A stretch of 64,000 nt of DNA from Candidatus Phosphoribacter baldrii. GTDB lineage: Bacteria; Actinomycetota; Actinomycetes; Actinomycetales; Dermatophilaceae. Numbering within the stretch: the stretch's first letter is position 1; every line of letters begins with the position of its first letter. The stretch lies in assembly GCA_016704565.1 (NCBI GenBank), contig JADIZV010000001.1, forward strand, positions 1,054,001 through 1,118,000. Reading direction: 5' to 3'. Shown here piece by piece: positions 31,741 through 40,332 of the stretch. The notes under the pieces were generated by a model, which saw only the letters and a list, made by a program, of their open reading frames with translations, ran no database searches and was not told where the DNA came from. The translations under genes were made by a program, and so were the position numbers.

Positions 31741-34296
31741 TCAGTGTAGGGACTCGGCCGGCTGTGCACTCGGCACGGCCGGCTCGTGACCGGGCACGCC
31801 CGGGTCAGGGTGCGCCGAGCCGGCTTCCAATGACGCGCCTTCGATGTCGACGCGGGGCAGCAGACGATCCAGCCAGGCGGGCAACCCCCAGCAGCGGTCC
31901 CCTAGGGCGTGCAGGACCGCCGGCATGAGGACCATCCGGACCAAGAAGGCATCCAGCAGGATGCCCGAGGACAGGGCGAAGCCGAACTGGATGATCGTCG
32001 GGTCGTGGGACAGGACGAAGCCGCCGAAGACCGCGACCATGATCGTTGCGGCCGCGACGACGACGCGGCTCGCGTGTTGGAAGCCGAGGTCGACGGCGGC
32101 AGCCTGGGTCGCGCCGTGAGCGCGGTGTTCGCGCACCGCACTCGTGAGGAACACCTGGTAGTCCATCGCCAAGCCGTAGAGGATGCCGGTCACCATGATC
32201 GGCAGGAAGCTGAGGATCGGGCCGGGCCGGTCCAGGCGCGCCAGCTCAGTGAATCGCCCGTCGCTGAAGACGAGCACGGCCAGGCCCATGGTCGCGGCGA
32301 TGCTGAGCAGGAAGCCGCCGGTGGCCACGACAGGGACCAGCACCGAGCGAAACGCGATCACCAGGATGACCACCGAGAGCGCGACGACGATCCCGACGTA
32401 GATCGGCACGTCCGCCGCAAGGGATGCCGACAGGTCGAGGTTGAGAGCGGTCCAGCCGGTGACGCCCACGCTGGTGACGCCGTCCAACCGGACGTGCTCG
32501 CGCAGTTGGTGGACCAGGATCTCGGTCTGCGGATCGCTGGGACCGGTCGCCGGCGTGACCCCGAGCAGGATGAAGGTCCGGTCCTCGGTGGCGCCGACCA
32601 GCTGCACGTTGGCCACGTCATCGAGGTCGGCCACGGTCTGCAGCCAGCCCTCGATGTCGTCCGGGGCCGGGGTTCCTGTCGAGGTCACGGACACGAGTAA
32701 CGGCCCCGTGGCGCCCGCTCCGAAGCCGTCGGCGACCGCGTCGTAGGCCAGCCGCTGGGGGGTGCCGGGTTGAGCGGTCGCGCCGGACGGCATACCCAGG
32801 CGCAGGCTGGCGGCAGGGATCGCCAGGAGGGCGAGCAGGACAGTGACGGCCCCGGCCGTCACCCACGGGCGAGCCGTCACGCCGCGAATCCACCGCCGCC
32901 CCACCGTGCCCTCGCCGTCGGCGTGAGCGGTGACCCGGTGCGCTGCGCGCCGGGCCCGCTGCGGCACGATTCGCTCGCCGACGAGGGCGAGCAGGGCGGG
33001 CAGGACGAGGACCGTGAGGCCGACGGCGATCGACACGGTCGCGGCCGCGGTGAGGGCCATCGTCGTGACGAAACCGATTCGCAGGACGAGCAGCCCGAGA
33101 ACGGCGATGACCACGGTGCCGCCTGCGAAGACGACAGCAGAACCAGCCGTCCCGACGGCAAGAGGGATGGCTTCCCTGGCCGACAGGCCCCGGTCGAGGA
33201 TGAGCCGACGATGCTTGTGGACCACGAGGAGGCTGTAGTCGATCCCTACCGCCAACCCGATCATCAGACCGAGCGCTGGAGTGGAGGTCGTCATGGCGAT
33301 CCACGGTGATAGGCCGACCGCCGTCCCGACACCGAGCGCTACGCCAGCGACGGCGATGGCGATGGGCAGCCCGGCGGCGACGATGCTGCCGAGGGTGAGC
33401 AGTAATACGAGGAGGGCGACGCCGATGCCGAGGACCTCGCCGCCTCCAAGGGGCGGCTCGCTGGGCGCCAACGACTGGCTGAGGTATGCCGTGAGGCCGT
33501 TGGGCGTCACCGCCTCGGAGACGGCGTCGAGGATCGTTTCAGGCGTGTCGGCAGGCAGGTCGGCCAGTTGGCCGGTGAGCAGGACCGGGATCATCGCCGT
33601 GCGGCCGTCGTAGGAAAGCCGCACGCCGGGGACGGGCTTGCCGTCGACGACGAACGGCTGGCCGGCGGGCCTGGGACCCGAAGTCAGGGTCTCGGCTTGG
33701 GCGCGCGCCGTGGTGAGGGCCTGATCGGTCGCTCCTTTCACGGCCGCCGTGCGGGCTGTCTCCCGCGCTTGGTCCAGCGCGCTGGCGACCGCTGCGTCGA
33801 CCTGCCCCGCCGGTGCCGTGGGGCCGAGCGTCGAGCGCACCTGCGCGCGGATCTGCGGCTCGCGAGCGCGGACGTGCTCGTCGGCCTTGGCGAAGATCTC
33901 GCCTTCGCGGGCTCGAATCTGTTCGGCGACACGGTCTCGGATCTCCTGGTCGTGCTCCCGGGCGGCTGCCCCGCGGTCGACGACGACACCCGTCGCGGTG
34001 AGGCGCGAAATGCCGTCGATAAGGGCTGCCGCCTCGGAGCCCCCGTCCAGCCGTCGGCCTTCTGGCGCTGAGACGATGATCGACCCCTGGCTGCCGCTTG
34101 CCCTCGGGATGCGCAGGCCGATGTCGTCCAGGACGGTCTGAGCGGGCAGGTCATCGATGGTCATCGATGCCGAAAGCCGAGGCGTTCCGATGACAACGAA
34201 CGCGGTGACCGCGGTGAGGGCCAACAGCACTCCGAGGATGGCGATGAAGGGTCGGTCGGCTGAGCGGTTGGCCAGACGGGCGAGCAGATGAGACAC
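31741..34296 (-). CDS. MMPL-family RND-type transporter
   Basis: An 851-residue membrane protein with twelve predicted helices in two halves, each with a large external loop. Typical MMPL stretches are GLMIGLAVGIDYSLLVVHKHRR and its second-half partner ILYGLAMDYQVFLTSAVREHRAHG; the Asp/Tyr pairs there belong to the proton relay. The first external loop holds a long charged coiled region (AREHDQEIRDRVAEQIRAREGEIFAKADEHV). Substrates are usually lipids or drugs. The start is GTG at 34296 with AAGGAG upstream. Confidence 0.92.
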   Translation of the reverse strand: MSHLLARLANRSADRPFIAILGVLLALTAVTAFVVIGTPRLSASMTIDDLPAQTVLDDIGLRIPRASGSQGSIIVSAPEGRRLDGGSEAAALIDGISRLTATGVVVDRGAAAREHDQEIRDRVAEQIRAREGEIFAKADEHVRAREPQIRAQVRSTLGPTAPAGQVDAAVASALDQARETARTAAVKGATDQALTTARAQAETLTSGPRPAGQPFVVDGKPVPGVRLSYDGRTAMIPVLLTGQLADLPADTPETILDAVSEAVTPNGLTAYLSQSLAPSEPPLGGGEVLGIGVALLVLLLTLGSIVAAGLPIAIAVAGVALGVGTAVGLSPWIAMTTSTPALGLMIGLAVGIDYSLLVVHKHRRLILDRGLSAREAIPLAVGTAGSAVVFAGGTVVIAVLGLLVLRIGFVTTMALTAAATVSIAVGLTVLVLPALLALVGERIVPQRARRAAHRVTAHADGEGTVGRRWIRGVTARPWVTAGAVTVLLALLAIPAASLRLGMPSGATAQPGTPQRLAYDAVADGFGAGATGPLLVSVTSTGTPAPDDIEGWLQTVADLDDVANVQLVGATEDRTFILLGVTPATGPSDPQTEILVHQLREHVRLDGVTSVGVTGWTALNLDLSASLAADVPIYVGIVVALSVVILVIAFRSVLVPVVATGGFLLSIAATMGLAVLVFSDGRFTELARLDRPGPILSFLPIMVTGILYGLAMDYQVFLTSAVREHRAHGATQAAAVDLGFQHASRVVVAAATIMVAVFGGFVLSHDPTIIQFGFALSSGILLDAFLVRMVLMPAVLHALGDRCWGLPAWLDRLLPRVDIEGASLEAGSAHPDPGVPGHEPAVPSAQPAESLH

Positions 34297-34334
34297 CAGG
34301 ACTCCTTGGACGGGGATTGGCCAAGTGTTCAGCA

Positions 34335-34351
34335 ATAGTGCACATAGTGCA
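34335..34351 (-). promoter_or_regulatory. Direct repeats upstream of mmpL, possible TetR site
   Basis: ATAGTGCA occurs at 34335-34342 and 34344-34351 in an AT-rich patch about 40 bp before the mmpL start, where the promoter should be. It is the likeliest operator for the operon's TetR protein, but the evidence is positional only. Confidence 0.35.
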
Positions 34352-34461
34352 AATTTGCGTAACGCGAAGGTAAGGGTCAGGGGTTGCTGGTGGATGCCGA
34401 GCGTCTCGCGAACGTCAAGGTGGCTGCACCGAGCCGACCGAGCGCGGTCGCGTTGGGCCGT

Positions 34462-34467
34462 TAGGGT
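34462..34467 (+). promoter_or_regulatory. -10 hexamer of the SpoU methyltransferase gene (leaderless)
   Basis: TAGGGT ends six bases before the GTG at 34474, exactly as in front of purD (50917-50922). No Shine-Dalgarno is seen. This decides the start codon of the gene. Confidence 0.6.
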
Positions 34468-34473
34468 GAGCGC

Positions 34474-35304
34474 GTGGACCCGAGGCCCGGTGGCGTGGAT
34501 CGAACGCGCGGAGTCGGCAGCACCATCGTTGACGCCATCGGTGACGGTCTTGGCGTAGACGTCGGAGACAGCATCGGCGTCGGAGACGGCATCGGCGTCG
34601 GTCCGTATGCCGGCCCGCCGCTTTCCGGTGACCACTGGGATCCGGTGCTGCTCGCCGAGGGCGACCGCCGCAATGTCGCTGACCGATATCGCTATTGGCG
34701 GCACGACGCGATCGTCGCCGACCTGGACACCCGGAGGCATCCCTTCCACGTGGCCGTCGAGAACTGGGGCCACGACTTCAACATCGGCTCGGTGATCCGC
34801 ACGGCCAACGCCTTCAACGCGGCCGCGTTCCACATCGTCGGTCGGCGTCGGTGGAACCGCCGAGGCGCAATGGTCACCGACCGCTACCAGCACGAGCATC
34901 ACCACGCCGACGCTGCCGCACTGGCCGCGTGGGCCGCCGACCAAGACCCGGGCTACCCGGCCGTTCGTGGAGTGTTGCCCACAGCAGGGGGTGGCCAACA
35001 CTCCACGAAGGCTCCGCCAGCCGCTGGTGACGGCGACGCATGGTCGGTCGCGGGCGGCATACCTCTCATCGGGATCGACAACGTGCCCGGCTCAGTCGCG
35101 CTGGAGACCTACGACCTGCCGCGCGCGTGCGTGCTCGTCTTCGGGCAAGAGGGCCCGGGGCTCACCCCGGCCATGCAGCAGGTATGCCGCGTGGTCCTGC
35201 ACATCGAACAGTTCGGCTCGACCCGCTCGATCAACGCAGGCGCCGCCGCCGCGATCGCCATGCACGCCTGGGTCCGCCGCCACGTCTTCGACCAGCGCCC
35301 GTGA
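34474..35304 (+). CDS. SpoU/TrmH-family RNA 2'-O-ribose methyltransferase
   Basis: A 276-residue SPOUT methyltransferase for tRNA or rRNA. The knot motifs are present: HVAVENWGHDFNIGSVIRTANAFNAAAFHIVG (motif 1), LVFGQEGPGLTPAM (motif 2) and EQFGSTRSINAGAAAAIAMHAW (motif 3). The N-terminus has an odd low-complexity stretch (IGDGLGVDVGDSIGVGDGIGVG) from short DNA repeats. Between motifs 1 and 2 an in-frame inverted repeat (34964-35009) adds residues RGVLPTAGGGQHSTKA. The GTG start follows a -10 hexamer by six bases. Confidence 0.85.
   Translation: MDPRPGGVDRTRGVGSTIVDAIGDGLGVDVGDSIGVGDGIGVGPYAGPPLSGDHWDPVLLAEGDRRNVADRYRYWRHDAIVADLDTRRHPFHVAVENWGHDFNIGSVIRTANAFNAAAFHIVGRRRWNRRGAMVTDRYQHEHHHADAAALAAWAADQDPGYPAVRGVLPTAGGGQHSTKAPPAAGDGDAWSVAGGIPLIGIDNVPGSVALETYDLPRACVLVFGQEGPGLTPAMQQVCRVVLHIEQFGSTRSINAGAAAAIAMHAWVRRHVFDQRP
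34964..35009 (+). repeat. Long inverted repeat inside the SpoU gene
   Basis: Arms TTCGTGGAGTGTTG (34964-34977) and CAACACTCCACGAA (34996-35009) pair perfectly over 14 bp with an 18-base loop, wholly within the reading frame. Such a stem in coding DNA is unusual and looks like an inserted mobile hairpin that kept the frame. Confidence 0.8.
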
Positions 35305-35378
35305 CACCTCCGTCTCGACGGCCGGGACCGTTATCTCGCCCTGACCCCTCTGGTTCTTCTCGGCCATGACCTCCCCTC

Positions 35379-35443
35379 CCGCCGAGATTGACGTTGGGAC
35401 CGTTCGGCTCGGCGTGTCCTGCACGCAAAGTCAATCTCGGCGG
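35379..35443 (+). repeat. Intergenic long-stem hairpin before the DGPF genes
   Basis: Arms CCGCCGAGATTGAC (35379-35392) and GTCAATCTCGGCGG (35430-35443) pair over 14 bp around a 37-base loop. It sits between the SpoU gene and the first DGPF gene. It may be a terminator, though the long loop and the lack of a T tract are atypical. Confidence 0.7.
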
Positions 35444-35515
35444 TGTCGATGTGGGGGGACGTCGGCCGTCATCCTGGTGAGCGAGCCCGCCGGGCTCACC
35501 GACCCAAGGAGCGCC

Positions 35516-35914
35516 GTGAGCCGATATCTCGTCCTGCTGCCCGCCCCGGAGGCGGAGTGGGCAGCATTGCCACCCGAGGAACATGAGAAGGGGATGCGCG
35601 CCCACCAGCGCTTCAACCGAGAGCTGCGTGAGGGCGGCCACGTGGTCGTCGTCGCCAGCCCGCTCACCCCCTCGGCGCAGGCGTTGGCAATGCGCCCGGA
35701 CGGTCACGGTGGCACGACCATCACCGAGGGCCCGTTCGCCGAAACCGCCGAGCAGATCGCCGGCTTCTACCTCATCGAGACCGGCGACAGCGATGGCCTC
35801 GTCCGCTGCTGCGCCCAGCTCGCGAGCACCGGCGACTTCATCGAGCTGCGCAAGCTCGCCGAGGATGACGACGACATCTCCGGGGATGCCCCCGACGCGG
35901 AAGGGGGAGCCTGA
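35516..35914 (+). CDS. DGPF/YCII-domain protein 1
   Basis: A 132-residue YCII-related (DGPF) protein. It opens SRYLVLLPAPEAEWAALPPEEHEKGM, and the eponymous loop is TEGPFAETAEQIAGFYLIET (the DGPF position reads EGPF). The GTG at 35516 has AAGGAG 4 bases upstream. It is the first of three tandem DGPF genes ending in an ECF sigma factor gene. Proteins of this fold may be small catalytic or ligand-binding dimers; no reaction is established. Confidence 0.87.
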   Translation: MSRYLVLLPAPEAEWAALPPEEHEKGMRAHQRFNRELREGGHVVVVASPLTPSAQALAMRPDGHGGTTITEGPFAETAEQIAGFYLIETGDSDGLVRCCAQLASTGDFIELRKLAEDDDDISGDAPDAEGGA

Positions 35915-35915
35915 C

Positions 35916-36302
35916 ATGACGACCTACGTCATCCTCCTCCCCGGCGACGAGGACGCCTGGGCGGCCACCTCCGCCGAGGCCAAGCAGCAGGGGTATGCCG
36001 TCCACGACCAGTTCGCGGGCGAGCTCGCCGCCCGCGGGCACACGATCGTGGGCGGCGCCGAGCTGCAGCACTCTCGGACCGCGCGCACCCTGCGCCACGG
36101 CATCGTCAGCGACGGCCCGTATGCGGAAGTGGCTGAGCAACTCACCGGCTTCTACCTCGTCCAGTCCAACGATCTGGACGATCTCGTCGACTGTTGCCGG
36201 ATCCTCGGCAGCGTCGAGTCCACCATCGAGATCCGTCCGACCGTCGACCACTCCGGCCCGGCCGAGAGCACCGATCCGTCCCAGGAAGGACCACGTTCAT
36301 GA
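35916..36302 (+). CDS. DGPF/YCII-domain protein 2
   Basis: A 128-residue paralogue of its neighbours: TTYVILLPGDEDAWAATSAEAKQQGYAVHDQF and VSDGPYAEVAEQLTGFYLVQS, where the motif reads DGPY. GGGGGAG precedes the ATG. It begins one base after the previous stop and overlaps the next start by 4 bp, so the three are one translational unit. The three copies are diverged, suggesting distinct roles or a hetero-oligomer (inference). Confidence 0.87.
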   Translation: MTTYVILLPGDEDAWAATSAEAKQQGYAVHDQFAGELAARGHTIVGGAELQHSRTARTLRHGIVSDGPYAEVAEQLTGFYLVQSNDLDDLVDCCRILGSVESTIEIRPTVDHSGPAESTDPSQEGPRS

Positions 36303-36646
36303 AGTACTTCGTTCTCATCGCTCACTCACCCACCGGATGGCACGAGATGACGGCTGACGAGCAGGCCGACGCCATGCGCCAACACGGTGACTTCCACCGG
36401 GCGGTCGGCTCGGGCATGCTGGCCGGAGAAGCACTCGCCGACCCCGAGGCGGCAACGACGTTGCGGCACAAGGACGGTCAGCCCACCCTTACCGACGGGC
36501 CGTTCGCGGAGACGGCTGAGATCATCGGAGGCTTCTACCTCATCGATGCCCCGGACCTCGACACGCTGACCGACTGGTGCCGACTGCTGCCGAAGGGCTA
36601 CAGCCTTGAGATCCGGCCGTGCATCGACGTGAGTGTCCCCGCCTGA
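36299..36646 (+). CDS. DGPF/YCII-domain protein 3
   Basis: A 115-residue protein and the most canonical of the three: KYFVLIAHSPTGWHEMTADEQADAM, then LTDGPFAETAEIIGGFYLID with the exact DGPF motif. An AGGAAGGA site precedes the ATG. It lies directly upstream of the sigma factor gene; such DGPF-ECF42 pairs are conserved across bacteria. Confidence 0.9.
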   Translation: MKYFVLIAHSPTGWHEMTADEQADAMRQHGDFHRAVGSGMLAGEALADPEAATTLRHKDGQPTLTDGPFAETAEIIGGFYLIDAPDLDTLTDWCRLLPKGYSLEIRPCIDVSVPA

Positions 36647-36668
36647 CGACTCAGGAGCGCACCTGCAG

Positions 36669-37946
36669 ATGACGGCCGACCTCGACCGGATCTGGCGCGA
36701 CGAGTGGGGCCGCCTGTTGGCTCTGCTCGTCGGCCAGTTCCGTCGGCTCGACCTGGCCGAGGACGCGCTCGCAGACGCCTTCGAGGCGGCGACGCGGACC
36801 TGGCCGCGCGACGGCATACCGGCCAACCCGGCTGCGTGGCTGCTCACCGCAGCGCGCCGTCGGGCCATCGACCGGATCCGCGCCGAAGCCGTCGCCGCGC
36901 GCAAGGAGCCCCTGCTCGTCGTCGATGCGCGCATTCAGGAGGAGGCACAACGAGCCATGGCCGACGCCGGTGACAGCCCCGCTGCCCTAGCGGACGAGCG
37001 GCTGCGCCTGGTCTTCCTGTGCGCCCACCCCGCTCTGGCTTCGGAGGCCGCTGCCGCGCTCACCCTGCGCCTCGTGCTCGGGGTGTCGACCGCCGACCTG
37101 GCCCGGCTCTTCCTCGTCGCCGAGCCGACCATGGCCGCCCGGCTCACCCGCGCCCGCAAGAAGCTCGCGCTGGCCGGGGTTCCCTTCGCCCTGCCGACAC
37201 CCGAGCGGCTCGCCGAACGGATCGACGTCGTCGCGACGGTGGCCTACCTCGCGTTCACCGCTGGCTACGCGCCGGGCTCCGGGCCCGATGTCGTCCGTGC
37301 CGAACTCGCAGGCGAGGCCATCCGGCTCACCCGCCTGCTCCGTCAACTGCTCCAGGGGTATGCCGCCCAGCCCCCAACCGCAGGCACGCTGCTCGACGCG
37401 CTCCTGGCTCTCATGCTCCTGCAGCACTCCCGACGCGACGCCCGCGTCGACGCCGCAGGCTTGGTGGTCCTGTTGCCCGAGCAGGATCGGGCGCGTTGGC
37501 ACCACAACGAGATCGCTGAGGCCCTCGACCTGTTGGGGCGGCTCACCGATGGATCCGTCACTCTCGATGCCCGGGCGACCGAGTTCCTCCTCCAAGCGCT
37601 CATCGCCGCCGAACACGCCCGCGCCGCCTCGGCTGCGGCCACCGACTGGCCCCGCATCGCCACCCTGTATGCCGCCCTCGAACGACTCGCGCCGTCTCCC
37701 GCCGTTCGGCTGGCTCGGGCGGTGGCGGTAGCCGAGGCCGAGGGTGCTGAGGCCGGCCTGTCCTTGTTGGAAGGCTTGGCAGCGGGGTTGCCTCGCTCAC
37801 ACCGACTGCCGGCCATCCGGGCCGAGCTCCTCATGCGGGCCGGGCGCAACGACGAGGCGCGGGCGGCATACGATCTGGCGATCTCGTTGTGCGCCAACGA
37901 TGCCGAGCGAGCCCACCTCGCTGCTCGCCGGGCCGTCCTGGCCTAA
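36669..37946 (+). CDS. ECF42-type RNA polymerase sigma factor with a TPR-like C-terminal domain
   Basis: A 425-residue extracytoplasmic-function sigma factor. Region 2 reads WRDEWGRLLALLVGQFRRLDLAEDALADAFEAATRTWP and region 4 lies around ALTLRLVLGVSTADLARLFLVAEPTMAARLTRARKKL. A long helical C-terminal domain (about 190-425; VATVAYLAFTAGYAPGSGPDVVRAELAGEAIRL ... AAYDLAISLCANDAERAHLAARRAVLA) defines the ECF42 group and stands in for an anti-sigma factor. The ATG at 36669 matches the conserved start; a GTG at 36633, overlapping the DGPF3 stop, would add 12 residues. Confidence 0.9.
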   Translation: MTADLDRIWRDEWGRLLALLVGQFRRLDLAEDALADAFEAATRTWPRDGIPANPAAWLLTAARRRAIDRIRAEAVAARKEPLLVVDARIQEEAQRAMADAGDSPAALADERLRLVFLCAHPALASEAAAALTLRLVLGVSTADLARLFLVAEPTMAARLTRARKKLALAGVPFALPTPERLAERIDVVATVAYLAFTAGYAPGSGPDVVRAELAGEAIRLTRLLRQLLQGYAAQPPTAGTLLDALLALMLLQHSRRDARVDAAGLVVLLPEQDRARWHHNEIAEALDLLGRLTDGSVTLDARATEFLLQALIAAEHARAASAAATDWPRIATLYAALERLAPSPAVRLARAVAVAEAEGAEAGLSLLEGLAAGLPRSHRLPAIRAELLMRAGRNDEARAAYDLAISLCANDAERAHLAARRAVLA

Positions 37947-38124
37947 GTCGTCGCCTTCCGGCAGGCGGTCGCCCTCGCCCGGAGGCGGCATACGAGACGT
38001 GCGAAGTGAACGACCCGTGAACGTGAGCCGACCGGAAAAGTCCATCGTCCGCAGCCTTTTCGGTGTGACGCGGGGAAGTGGAAGGATGGGGGCGAACCGA
38101 CCGCCCAGCGCCTGAGGAGACGCC

Positions 38125-39156
38125 ATGCCCATCGCAACACCCGAGGTCTACGCCGACATGCTCGACCGCGCGAAGGCTGGTTCCTTCGCATACCCGGCGA
38201 TCAACATCACCTCCAGCCAGACCATCAACGCGGCCATCCGCGGCTTCGCCGAGGCCGGGTCCGACGGCATCATCCAGGTCTCCACCGGTGGCGCCGAGTT
38301 CGGGTCGGGCTCCAACATCAAGAACATGGTGACCGGCGCCTGCGCGCTCGCCGCCTTCGCCGAAGAGGTCGCCAAGAACTACTCGGTCAACATCGCCCTG
38401 CACACCGACCACTGCCCGAAGGACAAGCTCGACGGCTTCGTCCGTCCGCTCCTGGCAATTTCGGCCGAGCGGGTCAAGGCCGGCCGCGCGCCGCTGTTCC
38501 AGTCGCACATGTGGGACGGCTCGGCCGTGCCGCTCGGCGAGAACCTCACCATCGCGCAGGACCTGCTGGCCCTGGCCAAGGCCGCCCACATCATCCTCGA
38601 GGTCGAGATCGGTGTCGTCGGTGGCGAGGAGGATGGCGTCGCCAACGAGATCAACGAGCAGCTCTACACGACCCCCGAGGACGCCCTCGCGACGGTCGAG
38701 GCGCTGGGCCTGGGCGAGAACGGCCGCTACATGGCGGCTCTCACCTTCGGCAACGTGCACGGCGTCTACAAGCCGGGCAACGTCAAGCTGCGCCCCGAGA
38801 TCCTGCGCCAGTGCCAGGACGCGGTCGTCGCGGCCAAGGGCCTCGCGGCCGGCAGCAAGCCGCTTGACCTGGTCTTCCACGGCGGCTCCGGCTCGCTCCC
38901 GCAGGAGATCTCGGACGCGGTCGACTTCGGCGTCATCAAGATGAACGTCGACACGGACACGCAGTACGCCTTCACCCGCCCGGTCGCCTCCTGGATGCTG
39001 AAGAACTACGACGGCGTCCTCAAGGTCGACGGCGAGGTCGGCAACAAGAAGCAGTACGACCCGCGTGCCTGGGGCAAGGAGGCCGAGGCTGCCATGGCCG
39101 CCCGCGTCGTCCGCGCCTGCCAGGACCTGCGTTCGGCCGGAACGCACCAGGCCTGA
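38125..39156 (+). CDS. fba: Class II fructose-bisphosphate aldolase
   Basis: A 343-residue zinc aldolase of glycolysis and gluconeogenesis. Zinc and catalytic residues lie in ALHTDHCPKDK (Asp95-His96), ILEVEIGVVGGEEDG, LTFGNVHGVYKPGNV and LVFHGGSGSLPQ, and NVDTDTQYAFT binds the phosphate. Codon use is strongly optimised, as expected for a highly expressed gene. GAGGAGA precedes the ATG. The DUF3151 gene follows after 2 bp. Confidence 0.96.
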   Translation: MPIATPEVYADMLDRAKAGSFAYPAINITSSQTINAAIRGFAEAGSDGIIQVSTGGAEFGSGSNIKNMVTGACALAAFAEEVAKNYSVNIALHTDHCPKDKLDGFVRPLLAISAERVKAGRAPLFQSHMWDGSAVPLGENLTIAQDLLALAKAAHIILEVEIGVVGGEEDGVANEINEQLYTTPEDALATVEALGLGENGRYMAALTFGNVHGVYKPGNVKLRPEILRQCQDAVVAAKGLAAGSKPLDLVFHGGSGSLPQEISDAVDFGVIKMNVDTDTQYAFTRPVASWMLKNYDGVLKVDGEVGNKKQYDPRAWGKEAEAAMAARVVRACQDLRSAGTHQA

Positions 39157-39158
39157 GG

Positions 39159-39626
39159 GTGACCGACAACCTGTTGGGTATGCCGCAGACTCACCTGCCG
39201 GTCGACCCTGCGGCTGACGTCGTGGCCGGGCTCCGTGAGGGGCCCGGCCACGGGTCGCCAGACCATGCGGGAAGCGCCGCTGACGGTATGCCGTTCGCGG
39301 CCCTCGAGTCGGTGGCCGCGGCATACCCTGCGTCGTCGTTGGCCTGGGCGCTGCTGGCCGAGGCGTCGCTCGACGCCGACCAACCGGTCGCGGCATACGC
39401 GTATGCGCGCACGGGCTACCACCGCGGACTGGACTCGTTGCGGCGGGCCGGGTGGCGAGGGCAGGGGCCGATCCCGTGGGCGCACGAGCCCAACCGGGGG
39501 TTCCTGCGGGCGCTGGCCGCGCTGGCGCGCGCCGCTCGCGTTATCGGGGAGACCGAGGAGGAAGCCCGGTGCGGGACCTTCCTGCGCGACTCGTCCCGTG
39601 AGGCCGCCGACGCGCTCGGCTTCTGA
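39159..39626 (+). CDS. DUF3151 family protein
   Basis: A 155-residue soluble, Ala-rich helical protein: AALESVAAAYPASSLAWALLAEASL, AYARTGYHRGLDSLRRAGWRGQGPIPWAHEPNRGFLRALAALARAA. This matches DUF3151, which in actinobacteria commonly follows fba. The start is GTG at 39159, 2 bp after the aldolase stop. Function unknown. It carries four octamers in 220 bp, the densest cluster in the window. Confidence 0.85.
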   Translation: MTDNLLGMPQTHLPVDPAADVVAGLREGPGHGSPDHAGSAADGMPFAALESVAAAYPASSLAWALLAEASLDADQPVAAYAYARTGYHRGLDSLRRAGWRGQGPIPWAHEPNRGFLRALAALARAARVIGETEEEARCGTFLRDSSREAADALGF

Positions 39627-39656
39627 CCCCGGTCTTCTGACCGGGTGAGCTGGCGG

Positions 39657-40052
39657 TTAGCTGAGCGCCGGGGTGATGTCGGTGTGCGTGAAAGCGTCGC
39701 CGACGAATAGCAGCGGCTCGCCGGTCTCGGCCGCTAGCGCGTAGGCGAAACAGTCGCCGAAGTTGAGCCGCGCCTTGCTGCCCGATCCGGGCCCGAATCG
39801 GGTAAAGGCCTCGCCGGCGGTCAGCGCCTGGGCCGGTGTGACGGGGGCGACGGCAATGTCCAGTGCCGAAACGAGCCGGACGACCTGATCGCACCCCGAC
39901 GGTCCGCGCCGACGAATGGCAACGATCTGGAGCTCGATCATGCTCCCGGCCGACATCAACCGGCTTTCTGCCCCGTCGAGGCAAGCGAGCATGCGTTCGT
40001 GAGGCGGCTCCCGGAGCAAGATCGCCACCACTGCAGAGGTGTCGACGATCAT
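39657..40052 (-). CDS. vapC: VapC-type PIN-domain toxin
   Basis: A 131-residue PIN-domain ribonuclease. Acidic metal-binding residues are in MIVDTSAVVAILL (first Asp), a SMIELQIVA segment (Glu) and LNFGDCFAYALAAETGEPLLFVGDAF (Asp pair). The toxin cleaves RNA, usually tRNA. It overlaps the vapB stop by 4 bp, the usual order for this system. Confidence 0.93.
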   Translation of the reverse strand: MIVDTSAVVAILLREPPHERMLACLDGAESRLMSAGSMIELQIVAIRRRGPSGCDQVVRLVSALDIAVAPVTPAQALTAGEAFTRFGPGSGSKARLNFGDCFAYALAAETGEPLLFVGDAFTHTDITPALS

Positions 40053-40330
40053 CGGGGCAGGCCGTCCTCGTCGTACATCTCCTCGTCCAGGTAGCGTCGG
40101 ATGGCCGCGCGATCCTCGTCCGTCAGGCCCTCATTGAACTCAGCGACGATCTGCTGCACGCGGTCCAGACGGTCCTTGACCTCACGCTCCCGGGCGGCCT
40201 CGGCCGAGGCGAGCTCGGCCAGGTAGTGCTCAAGCGCCTCCTCGAGCACGCTGACCTGGGTGCGGCCGGTGCGTTCGGCAGCTTCCTTGGCCAGGCGGCA
40301 TACCCGCTCGTTTTTGATGTTGAGCGCCAT
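40049..40330 (-). CDS. vapB: VapB-family antitoxin
   Basis: A 93-residue antitoxin with an N-terminal ribbon-helix-helix start, MALNIKNERVCRLAKEAAERTGRTQVSVLEEALEHYL, followed by a charged helical part that wraps the toxin. It binds the repeats directly upstream of its ATG, giving autoregulation. A TAAGGT hexamer seven bases before the ATG suggests a leaderless message. Confidence 0.9.
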   Translation of the reverse strand: MALNIKNERVCRLAKEAAERTGRTQVSVLEEALEHYLAELASAEAAREREVKDRLDRVQQIVAEFNEGLTDEDRAAIRRYLDEEMYDEDGLPR

Positions 40331-40332
40331 GG

